A stretch of 64,000 nt of DNA from Pseudomaricurvus alkylphenolicus (GCF_011683955.1 NZ_JAAQPI010000001.1:1116001-1180000); one strand, 5' to 3'; shown: positions 17,716 through 26,899, counted from the stretch's first letter. Numbers and translations are program-made. The notes: generated by a model from the letters alone, not told the origin.

Positions 17716-18783
17716 TTACAGGGGATTGTTTTCGGGGCGTGGCATCATCACTCCCGGGCCAGGGCACTGGTCGCGGTTTACGCCGTATACACACATGTCA
17801 TTGATCATGTAGGACGGATAACCCTCCGGATAGGGATCGGAGTGGGTGGCAAACCATTGCATCGGCACGGTAAAGACCAGAAACATGCTGATATGCACAT
17901 AACCAAACAGCGCCAGGAACTTGACCCACTGCTTTTGGAAGCGGCTGATTTTGAGCGTATCCAAACCCCGGTCGACAAATGTCTGGCCTTTATCATCCCG
18001 GTACAGCAACAGAATCATGGTGGCACCAATGGTAAAACCGCCGTAGAAAATGCCTTCGGTTAAGGGAAACTGATAGGTTTCTCCCGCGAACAGGGTCAGT
18101 TCGCGAATACCGCCGGGGTAGGCATAGACACCGGTGCGCAACAGCAGGGATTCAAAAACGGTGTCGAGCAGGATCAGGATCAACACCCCGATGGTGGCCA
18201 GCATCGGTTTGCTGATGGCCGGGCGTTTTTCTTTGATCTTGTTCAACAGCGCCAATACCGGGAAGCACAGGCAGTAACCGATAATGGTGTAGCCAACTAC
18301 GATCAGCAACAGGGGTTCCGGCAGATTGCTGCCGTTGGGGCTGGTCCAGCCCGGCGTGGAACCCAGTGTCCAGGTACCCATATTAAACATGTAGCTGTTG
18401 TAGAGCACATGGGCGGAGGTGTAGTTCATCATCGGGTCCTGGAAAAACAAGGTCAGCCAACAGATATAAAGCATACCCGTGGTGGTTAACTGTTTTTCCC
18501 GTATCCAGGGCCGGATCACCACCAACCACATGGCCACGACACCCAGCATCAAGGTAACGATCTGGACCCAATAAATAAAGGTGGCCTGAAGTGCTGGCAG
18601 AGGGTCGGGGCCTGGGTCAACGGAGTGGAAGTGGGGGCCGCTTATCCAGGTTGCCAGTACATAGACAATAAAGGCCAGAACCAGCGCACCGGCCCGCGAC
18701 CAATAGATGACAGGAGGTGTGGGTTTGGCATCGAGGGGAGTCGGGGTCAACAGCTTCAGGTTGGGTTCGGTGGCACTGGTCAT
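17716..18783 (-). CDS. AveC-like integral membrane protein (paralogue 1)
   Basis: A 355-residue membrane protein with about seven to eight hydrophobic helices. Strongly conserved loops are shared with the gene at 60234: DPGPDP, DPMMNYTSAHVLYNSY, NMGTWTLGSTPGWTSP, RTGVYAYPGGIRELTLFAGE, THSDPYPEGYPSYMINDM and QCPGPG. I recognise these as features of the AveC-like 'spirocyclase' family, named after the avermectin protein and common but uncharacterised in mycobacteria. AveC itself acts in spiroketal formation, and the function of other members is unknown. It is first in the minus-strand operon with the flavin oxidoreductase, Pyr4-like and AraC genes, and divergent from the NorE/F-like pair. The pattern of conserved Asp, Asn, Trp and Gly in loops looks like an active site, not a mere channel (inference). 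Confidence 0.65.
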   Translation of the reverse strand: MTSATEPNLKLLTPTPLDAKPTPPVIYWSRAGALVLAFIVYVLATWISGPHFHSVDPGPDPLPALQATFIYWVQIVTLMLGVVAMWLVVIRPWIREKQLTTTGMLYICWLTLFFQDPMMNYTSAHVLYNSYMFNMGTWTLGSTPGWTSPNGSNLPEPLLLIVVGYTIIGYCLCFPVLALLNKIKEKRPAISKPMLATIGVLILILLDTVFESLLLRTGVYAYPGGIRELTLFAGETYQFPLTEGIFYGGFTIGATMILLLYRDDKGQTFVDRGLDTLKISRFQKQWVKFLALFGYVHISMFLVFTVPMQWFATHSDPYPEGYPSYMINDMCVYGVNRDQCPGPGVMMPRPENNPL

Positions 18784-19048
18784 GACAGTGGCTCTCTCTG
18801 TGTAGGTCTAGGTGTGCCCATCATGCTACACACCCCCTGTTGTACCTGTCGGTGCAGAAGTGGCCAAGATCACCCCAAACCAGGCCAGTGTGTTTTTGCG
18901 GCACCTCGAAGTGTAAAGATTTGAAATTGATACATATTGTATGCATAGTCACTATACACATCAATATAGAAAACCTGCTACTATGGCCGCTGAAGAGCTT
19001 TAAAGTGACTCACTATAACTTCTATCATTGCTGCGACGGATACTGTGA
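18784..19048. promoter_or_regulatory. Divergent promoter region between the AveC-like operon and the NorE/F-like pair
   Basis: A 265-bp gap that must hold both promoters. Visible elements are the inverted repeat TGTGTAG (18799-18805) / CTACACA (18826-18832), and near 18950 an ATAGT-C-ACTAT palindrome within an AT-rich stretch. One AAGATCACC string around 18866-18874 resembles, without a second phased copy, the TCACC repeats of two other AraC promoters. No copy of the TAGTAM-N6-KTACTA palindrome was found here. Confidence 0.4.
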
Positions 19049-19678
19049 ATGACCCCACCTGCCGATAGTCTGGAAATGGAACCTGAGCGCCAAGATGCAG
19101 TCCCCCGAGTGAAACGCCATCTCCCGGCCGAAGAGGGCGTCTGGGTCTTTATTCTGGGCGACATGATGGTGTTCAGCCTGTTCTTCCTGGTGTTTATGTA
19201 CTACCGCAATCAGGATATCCCCACCTTTGTCGAGTCCCAGGCGACGCTCAACCTGCACTACGGTGCCCTTAATACCATGCTGCTGTTGACCAGCTCCTGG
19301 TTTGTGGCGCTGGCGTTGCGCAGCGTGCGTCATAATTGGCCAACGCACGCGGCTCGATTGATTGCCCTGGCCGGGGCCTGCGGCGTGGGATTCGTGATCG
19401 TCAAATTCGTCGAGTATGGCGAGAAAATCAGGGCTGGTCTGGTGCTGACCACCAATGACTTCTACATGTACTACTACGTGTTTACCGGGGTGCACTTTCT
19501 GCACCTGCTGATTGGCCTGGGGGTGTTGATTTTCCTCTGGTTTAAGGCCCGCGCCGGTGCTCCGGCGGGTGGTTACACTCAGCGGGATATTCAGACCTTT
19601 GAGGGCGGTGCGGCCTACTGGCATATGGTGGATTTGCTATGGATCGTTTTGTTTCCGTTAATTTATTTGGTGAAATAA
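19049..19678 (+). CDS. Cytochrome c oxidase subunit III-family / NorE-like membrane protein
   Basis: A 209-residue protein with about five helices and the subunit III signatures GVWVFILGDMMVFSLFF, YYYVFTGVHFLHLLIG and AYWHMVDLLWIVLFPLIYL. This length and the lack of two N-terminal helices fit NorE and caa3/NorE-like proteins better than full COX3. NorE-type proteins support heme-copper oxidases or NO reductases, but no catalytic subunit is nearby. Instead the gene sits divergent from the AveC-like operon and upstream of a Rieske oxygenase. Similar orphan COX3/COX4 pairs near oxygenases suggest a role in oxygenase chemistry or electron supply (inference). The next gene starts 4 bp after its stop. 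Confidence 0.75.
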   Translation: MTPPADSLEMEPERQDAVPRVKRHLPAEEGVWVFILGDMMVFSLFFLVFMYYRNQDIPTFVESQATLNLHYGALNTMLLLTSSWFVALALRSVRHNWPTHAARLIALAGACGVGFVIVKFVEYGEKIRAGLVLTTNDFYMYYYVFTGVHFLHLLIGLGVLIFLWFKARAGAPAGGYTQRDIQTFEGGAAYWHMVDLLWIVLFPLIYLVK

Positions 19679-19682
19679 CGCA

Positions 19683-19964
19683 ATGAAGGCATTGATTCAT
19701 ACTCCCATCACCTACGTCTGGTTGCTGCTGGCGGTATTGACCGGACTCTCCTGGGGCCTGGCCGACGGTATCGCACCCGATCCCCAGGCGGCCTTTCAGT
19801 GGGTCACCGTGGCGCTGATGTTGCTGGCCTTTTTTAAGGTGCATCTGGTGATAATGCACTTTATGGAAGTGGGCACCGCGCCCATCCCTTTGCGGGCCAT
19901 ATTCGAAGTCTGGGTTGTCGTGGTCTGCACTGCGATCCTGTTGCTCTACCTGGGTTATATCTGA
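19683..19964 (+). CDS. Small membrane protein, COX subunit IV/NorF-like
   Basis: A 93-residue protein with three predicted helices (ITYVWLLLAVLTGLSWGLAD, VTVALMLLAFFKVHLVIMHF, VWVVVVCTAILLLYL). This is the size and layout of prokaryotic cytochrome oxidase subunit IV/NorF proteins, and the LAFFKVHLVIMHFMEV segment is typical. It follows the subunit III-like gene by 4 bp and is almost certainly co-translated with it. As with that partner, no heme-copper core subunit is in the window. The gap of ~145 bp before the Rieske gene contains no obvious strong terminator hairpin. Confidence 0.72.
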   Translation: MKALIHTPITYVWLLLAVLTGLSWGLADGIAPDPQAAFQWVTVALMLLAFFKVHLVIMHFMEVGTAPIPLRAIFEVWVVVVCTAILLLYLGYI

Positions 19965-20110
19965 GCCATATAACCCAGCGCCTCCAAAGAGGACTTTCTT
20001 AGTCCTCATTATTCCCCCGATTGCGATACTTGACTATTGATACGCTAGCGAACTAAGTGTAGAGTATTTCTAACCGATTGGTATTTTTTATGGCTTGGAG
20101 AAGGTACGAC

Positions 20111-21520
20111 ATGGGAGACAATAGCGAAGGTTTAATCGAAGGTTACGGCACTAAAGAGAGTCCCCTGGTTAAGGACTTGTTGGCGAGCGACAGTCGACCC
20201 CTGTCCTATGCTTTGCAGCAGGAGGGCAATTATCGGCCCGCGCCGGCCAAGATTCCATTCAGCACCTATTACGACAAGGACTACGCGGAACAGGAAATGG
20301 AGCACGTCTGGAAGAAGTGCTGGCAGTTTGCCTGTCGCGAAGAAGACATCCCCAATGTCGGTGATCGCTACGTATATGATGTTGGCCCCCTGTCTTTTAT
20401 TATCATTCGCAGTGGCGAAAACGAATTCAAGGCACTGTACAACGCCTGCTTGCACCGAGGTACCCGTTTGTGCAGTGCTCACTCCGGCGGCGACGAAATC
20501 CGTTGCCCTTTCCACGGCTGGCAATGGCACGTGGATGGTTCAGTCAAGGAGATTCCGGGCCAGTGGGACTTCCCACAGGTAGACGAGACCTTCCGTCTGC
20601 CGGAAGCACAGATTGCCAGCTGGGGTGGCTGCCTGTTTATCAATCCCGACCAGGATGCGGCGCCACTGGAAGATTCGTTGGGGGTGCTGAAAGAACACTT
20701 TGAGCACTTTGACATGGGCAAGCGCTTTACCCTGGTTAAAACCGCGAAGAAGATCAGGGCCAATTGGAAAAATGTCTGGGCCGCATTTCTGGAAGCCTAT
20801 CATGTGGCGGAAACCCACTTTGATGCGGTGGACTTTAACGGCGACGCCAACACCAAGTACGATATTTTCGACAACGGTGTGACCAAAACCGGGCGCCTGA
20901 TTACACCGGCGGCGGTGCCATCACCGGGTTTGAACGACGCCGTGACCGCGCGTGAGGCGGCCATCGAAGCGGCCAAATCCTTTGCCAACGCGCTTGGTCC
21001 AGCGGCCGAAGACACATTGCCAGACTTCGATAAAATTCCGGATTTTGGCCGCAAGCACGTAGCGGAGTGGCGTCGCGAAACCATGAAGGCCATGTTGGGG
21101 GTCGATCTTTCCGAGGTGTCGGATTCCGAAATGCTGGACGCCACTCAGTACGATATGTTCCCCAATTTTGGCGCCTGGCTCGGTGAAGGCCTGCCGCTGA
21201 TGTATCAGTTCCTGCCTCTGGGCGATGACCCCAATGAGTCCTTGTTTGTGGTGCGTCTGCTGGCGCCGGTGGCCGATGAAAACCAGCGTCCACCAGCGGC
21301 ACCCATGACCGAGCTGGATTTTGACGAGTTCTTCGAAAGCCTTCCTCAGTGGGGCCGTATTGCTCATGTGTTTGACCAGGACATGTCCAACCTGCCGATT
21401 ATTCAAAAAGGCATGCGTTCAGCGGCCAAGGAACGCTCGGATCTGGTGCTGGGACGTTATCAGGAACAGCGTATCGCGCTTATGCATGAATTTCTTGAAG
21501 CACAAATTTGCGGCAAGTAG
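20111..21520 (+). CDS. Rieske non-heme iron oxygenase, catalytic (alpha) subunit
   Basis: A 469-residue ring-hydroxylating-type oxygenase. The Rieske [2Fe-2S] ligands are CLH and CPFHGW (C113, H115, C132, H135). The mononuclear iron site is in NWKNVWAAFLEAYHVAETH (H231, H236), with a likely Asp ligand in the C-terminal part (FDQDMSNLPIIQKGM region). GGAGAAGG ending 6 nt before ATG 20111 picks that start over upstream in-frame codons. The enzyme activates O2 for hydroxylation or dealkylation in the cytoplasm, receiving electrons from a ferredoxin such as the one encoded 15 bp downstream. No ferredoxin reductase is visible. The lineage looks like the broad group acting on aromatic, steroid or terpenoid compounds; the substrate is not determinable. 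Confidence 0.9.
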   Translation: MGDNSEGLIEGYGTKESPLVKDLLASDSRPLSYALQQEGNYRPAPAKIPFSTYYDKDYAEQEMEHVWKKCWQFACREEDIPNVGDRYVYDVGPLSFIIIRSGENEFKALYNACLHRGTRLCSAHSGGDEIRCPFHGWQWHVDGSVKEIPGQWDFPQVDETFRLPEAQIASWGGCLFINPDQDAAPLEDSLGVLKEHFEHFDMGKRFTLVKTAKKIRANWKNVWAAFLEAYHVAETHFDAVDFNGDANTKYDIFDNGVTKTGRLITPAAVPSPGLNDAVTAREAAIEAAKSFANALGPAAEDTLPDFDKIPDFGRKHVAEWRRETMKAMLGVDLSEVSDSEMLDATQYDMFPNFGAWLGEGLPLMYQFLPLGDDPNESLFVVRLLAPVADENQRPPAAPMTELDFDEFFESLPQWGRIAHVFDQDMSNLPIIQKGMRSAAKERSDLVLGRYQEQRIALMHEFLEAQICGK

Positions 21521-21535
21521 ATAGAGGAACTTACC

Positions 21536-21838
21536 GTGCAGGCGGACGTACTGGCGTTAGAAGAACTCGGTGTTGGTGATCAGCGCTGTGTGGCGGTGTC
21601 GAGCCTGCGGCTGCTGATTTGTCGAACCGATTCCGGTGTCTACGCCATCGAAAACCGCTGCCCACACGCCAACCTGCCGTTGCAAGGGGGCGTGGTGGTG
21701 TCCGATGTGATTCGCTGCCCCAGTCATGGGGCAAAGTTCCGTTTGCAGGATGGCCAGCCGGCAATCGGGCGTCTGGCACCGGTCAAGACATTTCCGGTGT
21801 CGGTTGTGGAAGGAAGAATCCTGGTTGACGTTGCGTAG
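21536..21838 (+). CDS. Rieske [2Fe-2S] ferredoxin
   Basis: A 100-residue Rieske-type ferredoxin with ligands CPH and CPSHG (C42, H44, C61, H64) and the surrounding NRCPHANLPLQGG and IRCPSHGAKF. It starts at GTG 21536 (AGAGGAA 8-10 nt upstream), 15 bp after the oxygenase, so it is its likely electron donor. The stop codon TAG lies inside the first bases of a palindromic repeat (GTAGGGTGG at 21835). The present C-terminus (LVDVA) may therefore have been set by the repeat's arrival. Confidence 0.9.
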   Translation: MQADVLALEELGVGDQRCVAVSSLRLLICRTDSGVYAIENRCPHANLPLQGGVVVSDVIRCPSHGAKFRLQDGQPAIGRLAPVKTFPVSVVEGRILVDVA

Positions 21839-21866
21839 GGTGGATTAGCCGAAGGCGTAATCCACC
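21835..21866. repeat. Palindromic GTAGGGTGGATTA repeat, single copy
   Basis: One hairpin copy whose first bases supply the stop codon of the ferredoxin gene. Together with the inverted pair at 22729 it brackets the PPPSP membrane-protein gene at 21934. Confidence 0.85.
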
Positions 21867-21933
21867 GTGGGCAATTTATTTGTACTGCGTGACGGAACAG
21901 AAATAACGAATAATAAAATTACCGGAGCGAAAG

Positions 21934-22662
21934 ATGAATCTGAAAACCCAACTGGTTTGCATCTGGAGCATACCGGCTTTTATCGTCCTCTACCTGATCG
22001 CCTTTATCGGCATCAGTGGCTTTGTACCACCACCGTCCCCAATGTTATCTGCGCCGGAAGTGGCTGCGTTTTTTGAACAAGATCGTACCAGCATTCGTCT
22101 GGGGCAATTACTGTGTCTGGTTTTTTCCGCGTTGTTCTTGCCATGGACTGCAGTAGTCACTGTCCATATGGCCAGAATCGAAGGGCGCTATCCGGTACTC
22201 GCATGGTTACAGTTCGGCGGCGCTCTGATTCTTTGTACGTTTTTTATGGTGTGTAGTCTTATCTGGACCATTGCGGCGTTTCGACCGGAGCTGGACCCCG
22301 CTCTGGTGCAGCTGCTGAACGATGCCGGCTGGCTGGTGTTTGTGATGGCCTATCCCGAGTATTTGATTCAGTTGATCGCTATGGCCGTGGTGTTCTTGGG
22401 AGATAAATCGGAGCAACCGTTTTTGCCTCGCTGGTTTTGTTACTTTACCTTCTGTGTTGCCCTGGCGGGTACGGGGGGTGGTTTTGCCACCTTTATGAAG
22501 GAAGGCGCCTTTGCCTGGAACGGGGTCCTGGGTTTCTGGACACCGGTGGCGTTTTTTCTGGTCTGGTTGTTGGTGTTGTTTCCGCTGTTGTTGAAAGGTG
22601 TGAAAAGACTGATGGCGGAAGAGCACTCTGAACGCTTACAGGCGACTGCAATTAAGGCTTAA
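21934..22662 (+). CDS. PPPSP...GPFAWNG-family six-helix membrane protein (copy 1)
   Basis: A 242-residue integral membrane protein of unknown function with about six helices. After TM1 comes GFVPPPSPMLSAPEVAAFF, and near the C-terminus KEGAFAWNGVLGFWTPV. These two signatures, together with a FLPRWFCYFTF segment in the middle, are conserved in four other window proteins (23961, 25958, 61321, 62479). I do not know a named function; similar proteins occur near lipid or steroid metabolism genes in actinobacteria and proteobacteria. GGAG lies 8 nt before the ATG. It follows the Rieske pair and precedes the SDR on the same strand. Confidence 0.6.
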   Translation: MNLKTQLVCIWSIPAFIVLYLIAFIGISGFVPPPSPMLSAPEVAAFFEQDRTSIRLGQLLCLVFSALFLPWTAVVTVHMARIEGRYPVLAWLQFGGALILCTFFMVCSLIWTIAAFRPELDPALVQLLNDAGWLVFVMAYPEYLIQLIAMAVVFLGDKSEQPFLPRWFCYFTFCVALAGTGGGFATFMKEGAFAWNGVLGFWTPVAFFLVWLLVLFPLLLKGVKRLMAEEHSERLQATAIKA

Positions 22663-22728
22663 TCGGCTATGCCCTGCGCAACGCAATGGCAACGCTGCCT
22701 AGTCAACGTTACGTTGCCAGGTTGCCGC

Positions 22729-22818
22729 GTAGGGTGGATTAGGCGAAGCCGTAATCCACCGTAAGGTGGCACCTTCAAGGGCCATTGGTGGATTACGCCT
22801 TTGGCTAATCCACCCTAC
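22729..22818. repeat. Palindromic GTAGGGTGGATTA repeat, inverted pair
   Basis: Two hairpin copies facing each other, the outer arms reading GTAGGGTGGATTA and TAATCCACCCTAC. The pair ends 15 bp before the SDR start. Just upstream at about 22688-22718 lies another short inverted repeat built on GGCAACG/CGTTGCC. Confidence 0.85.
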
Positions 22819-22833
22819 AGATGGGAGGTAGAT

Positions 22834-23748
22834 ATGCACAGCAGAGGTGAAACATCAAAATCCAAACTCCGCTTTGATGACAAAGTCGTTCTGGTCACGG
22901 GTGGCAGTCGCGGTCTCGGTCGAGCTTTCAGCCTCTATTTTGCCTCCCTGGGGGCAACCGTGGTAATTAACAGCACCGGCGCGCCCGATGACGAGCAGTC
23001 AGAGTCACCCGCCTCGGTGGTAACCAAAAAATTGATCGAAGCCCAAGGCGGCAAGGCAGAAGTGTTTGATGCGCCTGTCAGTGATGCTGAAGCGATTATT
23101 GACTATTGCCATCTGCAATTCGGTCGCCTGGATGCGGTTGTGCACAACGCTGGCTTTGTTCGCGATGCTTCGTTTGTCAAGTCGACCTTGGAAGAATGGC
23201 AAGCGGTACAGTCCGTGCATCTTGAGGCGGCCTATCGGTTAAGTCATGCGGCCTGGCCACTAATGAAGTCACAGGGCTTTGGTCGTCTGCTGTTTATCAG
23301 CTCCGCCGCAGGGCTTTACGGCAACTTTGGACAGGCTAATTACAGCGCTGCCAAGCTTGGAATGGTGGGTTTGGCCAAAACACTGGCGGTGGAAGGTGCG
23401 CGCAATAATATTCACTGCAACTGTGTCGCCCCCATCGGCATAACCCGGATGAATGCCGATGTTTTGGACGAATCAATGCAGCGAGCGTTTCCTACGGCTG
23501 CCATTGCGCCTCTGGTAGCGTATTTGTGTCACGCTTCCTGCCAGGAAAACGGATCACTGTTTGAAGCCGCCGGTGGCTGGTTCAGCAAGGTGCGGTTTCA
23601 ACGCAGTGAGGGTGCGGCGCTACCGCCTGCTGAGTGGAAAATTGATACTATTGCTGAACAGTGGAAAGTAATAACGGACTTTGAACGTGCTGAAGCTTCG
23701 GAATCCATGGAAGAAAGTGTTGTACAGATTTTAGATCACATAATTTAA
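22834..23748 (+). CDS. Short-chain dehydrogenase/reductase (HSD17B4-like (3R)-hydroxyacyl-CoA type)
   Basis: A 304-residue classical SDR. The cofactor motif is TGGSRGLG (22-29), followed by HNAG (104-107), the catalytic Ser in SSAAGLYG (~157), Y170 and K174 in YSAAK. The longer C-terminal tail and the fold around LLFISSAAGLYGNFGQANY resemble the dehydrogenase domain of the multifunctional enzyme type 2. That group oxidises 3-hydroxyacyl-CoA or 17-hydroxysteroid substrates. GGGAGG before ATG 22834 fixes the start. It would supply a redox step to the module formed with the Rieske enzymes. The actual substrate is unknown. Confidence 0.85.
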   Translation: MHSRGETSKSKLRFDDKVVLVTGGSRGLGRAFSLYFASLGATVVINSTGAPDDEQSESPASVVTKKLIEAQGGKAEVFDAPVSDAEAIIDYCHLQFGRLDAVVHNAGFVRDASFVKSTLEEWQAVQSVHLEAAYRLSHAAWPLMKSQGFGRLLFISSAAGLYGNFGQANYSAAKLGMVGLAKTLAVEGARNNIHCNCVAPIGITRMNADVLDESMQRAFPTAAIAPLVAYLCHASCQENGSLFEAAGGWFSKVRFQRSEGAALPPAEWKIDTIAEQWKVITDFERAEASESMEESVVQILDHII

Positions 23749-23960
23749 CTGATCAATAAGGTCTACAATACAACTTATACCTTACGCTATGATACAGCCA
23801 CTGTCAGACGACACCGATTGAGAAGCTTAACGTTCCCGAAAGTTACTATTAATAATCACTATTCAATTCATTGGTCGCCCAATGGAGAGTGACGATCGCA
23901 ATGATCGTCACAAATCACGCAGTCAACAGGGAAAGGTCAACCGTAGTATTTCAATCACAA

Positions 23961-24707
23961 CTATCCTCCCACTGCCGTCGCCGGATTTATCCCACTATTT
24001 ATCGCTTGTCGACTATCGCTCAACACTGAGCGTCGGACAAAGTAGATCAAGAAAGAACACCAGCCAAAGAAGTTGAACAGCGGAATCCACCATCCGAATA
24101 TGCCATTCCAGGCGAAAGGCCCGTCATGAAAGAAAAATAAGAGTTGTCCCGGCAGGAAAAGCACGATAACCCACAGATTTAGGTAGCCGAACCAGCGGGG
24201 AAATATGGGGTTAGGCCGCTTGTCAACGAAAGCTGCCCAAGCCAGGGTTGCTTGAATAAATAGAAACGGTGCAAGAGCTCCCATATATTGCAACCACGCA
24301 GCGTCGTTCAGCAATAAAATAAGTTCGGGACTTCGGTCCATCCGGAAAGCAGCGGTCAACCACCACAGAGGCGGATAGAAGAAGAGAATCATATTAGTAA
24401 ATCCAGCTAATACTTGGGTGATAGTCATCACACCTACGCCACCTTCTACCCGCGCGATGGTTACAGCTGTCACAGCAGTAAACGGGAGATACATCGCCGC
24501 AGCAAACATCAATAACACCATGCCAACTCGCAACAAAAACAAATTATTTTCGAATAAAGCCTTAACCTCAATCGCACTTAACGAAGGCGACGGAGGTGGA
24601 ATATAATTAGCCAACAGGCCTAGTCCGATTAAAGTCAACACAAAAAATGCAACACCGGCCCAGACGCAAGCAATCTGAGTTTTCTTGGTTATCGCCACCG
24701 AGAGCAT
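23961..24707 (-). CDS. PPPSP...GPFAWNG-family six-helix membrane protein (copy 2)
   Basis: A 248-residue membrane protein with NYIPPPSPSLSAIEVKALF after the first helix, PIFPRWFGYLNLWVIV in the middle and HDGPFAWNGIFGWWIPL near the end. Those are the same signatures as the copy at 21934, and about six helices are visible. GAGGTAC precedes the ATG. It is divergent from the AraC gene at 24849 and convergent with the SDR. The 212 bp between it and the SDR hold no recognisable gene. Base composition is visibly more AT-rich than in the copies near 61 kb. Confidence 0.6.
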   Translation of the reverse strand: MLSVAITKKTQIACVWAGVAFFVLTLIGLGLLANYIPPPSPSLSAIEVKALFENNLFLLRVGMVLLMFAAAMYLPFTAVTAVTIARVEGGVGVMTITQVLAGFTNMILFFYPPLWWLTAAFRMDRSPELILLLNDAAWLQYMGALAPFLFIQATLAWAAFVDKRPNPIFPRWFGYLNLWVIVLFLPGQLLFFFHDGPFAWNGIFGWWIPLFNFFGWCSFLIYFVRRSVLSDSRQAINSGINPATAVGG

Positions 24708-24848
24708 GTTAGTACCTCATACCATAACAAATTGAATCTAGAGAATGCACTCTACGTCAACATCAAGAATAAAGCGCTAGCCATTACAACCACAAATGCA
24801 TACACTTGAGGCCACTCATATTGAGGGATGGGCTAGAGGAACTCAGCG

Positions 24849-25874
24849 ATGTTTCATCCTGTTAAAATCCGTTACTATTTGTCAGTAATGCAAGAACGGG
24901 GCATTACCCCTGAAGCCGCATTGCTAGGTAGTGGTATTAACCAAGAGCGGCTTGATGACGCGGACTATCTGGTAGATTTGAGTCAGTGTCAGATAGTCGT
25001 AGAGAACATGATTCGACTGACCGAGGATCAAGGTATAGGCCTTGATGTAGGCAACCGGGTCAATTTGGCGGATTTTGGAATTATTGCACACGCTATGGTT
25101 TCCTCCGGCACACTGCAAGCAGCCGCTCAGCATTGGGTTACCTTTAGCAACCTTACTGGTATGCTAATCAACATCAAACTGGAGCCCGAGGAAGAGCAGT
25201 GGACGATCGTCTATTCTTCGGCCATTCAGAGCGGCTTTATCTTTAATTTTTGCGTTGAGGAAATGACCGTTGCCGGACGTAACATAGTCAAGGCACTTAC
25301 AGGAGAACCACTGTCTATCAAAGAGGTCTACCTGAGCTACCCGGCGCCACTGCATGCAGAAAAGTACAAGAATTACTTTGAGTGCCCTATTTATTTTAAT
25401 GCACGCCGATGTGCAGTGGTGATTCGCTCACCTGCATTATCATTCCCTTTGCCCAGAAATGACGAGCAGCTACATCGCATAGCCAATCAGCATTGCAGGC
25501 ATATACTCCGCACAACCGGCTATCGAGATCTCTTGGTGTCTAAGCTGAGGAAGTTGTTCTTAAGTAATCCTGGCGCCATCCCCGCATTTGAGCAAGCTGC
25601 TGAACACTTACAATTAGCTCCTCGGACATTACGCAGACGCTTGCTCGAAGAAGGCACCAACTATAAGTCCCTAACTCAAAAATTTCGTCTAGAATTAACG
25701 ACAGCATACCTCAGGTCAAGACAACTACGTATCGATGACATAGCCATACTGCTGGGCTACAGTGATGCCAATGCATTTCGACGTGCTTTCAAATCGTGGA
25801 CAGGCTCTACCCTTACGAATTACAGAAAACACTTGGATCGTTCTGTCGAAGATAACGCTGATGATAACCAATGA
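24849..25874 (+). CDS. AraC-family regulator
   Basis: A 341-residue regulator beginning MFHPVKIRYYLSVMQERG. It has the OruR-like N-terminal ligand domain and a C-terminal AraC domain with APRTLRRRLLEEGTNYKSL and IDDIAILLGYSDANAFRRAF. AGAGGAAC precedes the ATG. It sits between two PPPSP membrane-protein genes, divergent from the one at 23961 and convergent with the one at 25958. It is the most divergent of the five AraC paralogues. The likely target is one or both of the flanking genes (inference). Confidence 0.87.
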   Translation: MFHPVKIRYYLSVMQERGITPEAALLGSGINQERLDDADYLVDLSQCQIVVENMIRLTEDQGIGLDVGNRVNLADFGIIAHAMVSSGTLQAAAQHWVTFSNLTGMLINIKLEPEEEQWTIVYSSAIQSGFIFNFCVEEMTVAGRNIVKALTGEPLSIKEVYLSYPAPLHAEKYKNYFECPIYFNARRCAVVIRSPALSFPLPRNDEQLHRIANQHCRHILRTTGYRDLLVSKLRKLFLSNPGAIPAFEQAAEHLQLAPRTLRRRLLEEGTNYKSLTQKFRLELTTAYLRSRQLRIDDIAILLGYSDANAFRRAFKSWTGSTLTNYRKHLDRSVEDNADDNQ

Positions 25875-25957
25875 CAATCAAGACCCTCTAGCATTCTTGT
25901 TAGATAAAGAGGGCCAAGATTAGTAGCTCCAATGCAACGCTGAAAAATCCAGCTTCG

Positions 25958-26725
25958 CTATGAAAGCACCGTCCTCAAAGTGTTCTCCACACCAGATGGA
26001 TTACTGTTTTCTACATCCAACTTATGGGTCTTGACTGCCCGGTAGAATACCCAAAATGAGCAAGGGAAGTACAGTATGAAAACTGATACTGGCAAATAGA
26101 ACGCCAAAATACCATTCCAGGCAAAGGGCCCTTCGAAAAAAATAATTGCCAGCATGCCGGGGAATGTCAGCAAAGCCACCCAGATATTAAAGTAACAGAA
26201 CCACCGGGGAATAACCTCACGCTTGGCCGTAGAGGTCAATCCGGCGTAAGCAATAGCGAACATTTGGAGTGCATAGGGTGGAACAATCATTACAAACTCC
26301 AGCCACGTCACATCGTTGAGGAGCCTTATCAACTCCGGATCGCGATCTGCGCGATAGAATGCACCGGACCAAAAGATAAAAGGAAGTATAAACAACAGAG
26401 CATTAATCATGCCTGCAGACAAAGAGAGTACAGTCATGAATGGTAGTCGTCCTGCTTCCATTCGGGAGACTTGGAACGCAATCATTACAGACCACGGGAT
26501 TAGCAGTGAGGAACCGATAATGCAGACAATAATACCGACTTTAATCAGAAGTATGTTTTCCGTATACTTTGCAAGCAGCTCTTCTCCAGACATCATCGGT
26601 GATGGGGGTGGGAAGAATCCCATCATGGGCAGCAAGCCAAAAAAGAACAATACAAAGAACCCCAATCCACACCAGCAGCTGATCAACTGGAATCTCTCGT
26701 GGACTATTCTGCTAGCAGTCATCAT
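25958..26725 (-). CDS. PPPSP...GPFAWNG-family six-helix membrane protein (copy 3)
   Basis: A 255-residue membrane protein with MGFFPPPSPMMSGEELLAKY, VIPRWFCYFNIWVALL and FEGPFAWNGILAFYLPV, matching the family signatures, and about six helices. It starts at ATG 26725 or the adjacent ATG 26722 (GAGGTG 3-7 nt upstream). It is last in the minus-strand series SDR, DapB-like, flavin oxidoreductase, separated from the flavin gene by 174 bp, so it may have its own promoter. Function is unknown. Confidence 0.6.
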   Translation of the reverse strand: MMTASRIVHERFQLISCWCGLGFFVLFFFGLLPMMGFFPPPSPMMSGEELLAKYTENILLIKVGIIVCIIGSSLLIPWSVMIAFQVSRMEAGRLPFMTVLSLSAGMINALLFILPFIFWSGAFYRADRDPELIRLLNDVTWLEFVMIVPPYALQMFAIAYAGLTSTAKREVIPRWFCYFNIWVALLTFPGMLAIIFFEGPFAWNGILAFYLPVSVFILYFPCSFWVFYRAVKTHKLDVENSNPSGVENTLRTVLS

Positions 26726-26899
26726 GTCACCTCAAAGATCTCTGATTCTTCAGGAAAATATTTTGTCGCTTAGTTACTAAGCTCTATAGTGATGGAGATA
26801 ACCACACGAAAACACTGAAGTTTTTTCACTTACGGATTTCCTGGAAGGACTTGTTTGTAAAAAACGAGCAAAATGGGGAGGCAGTGAGTATCTAATCTA

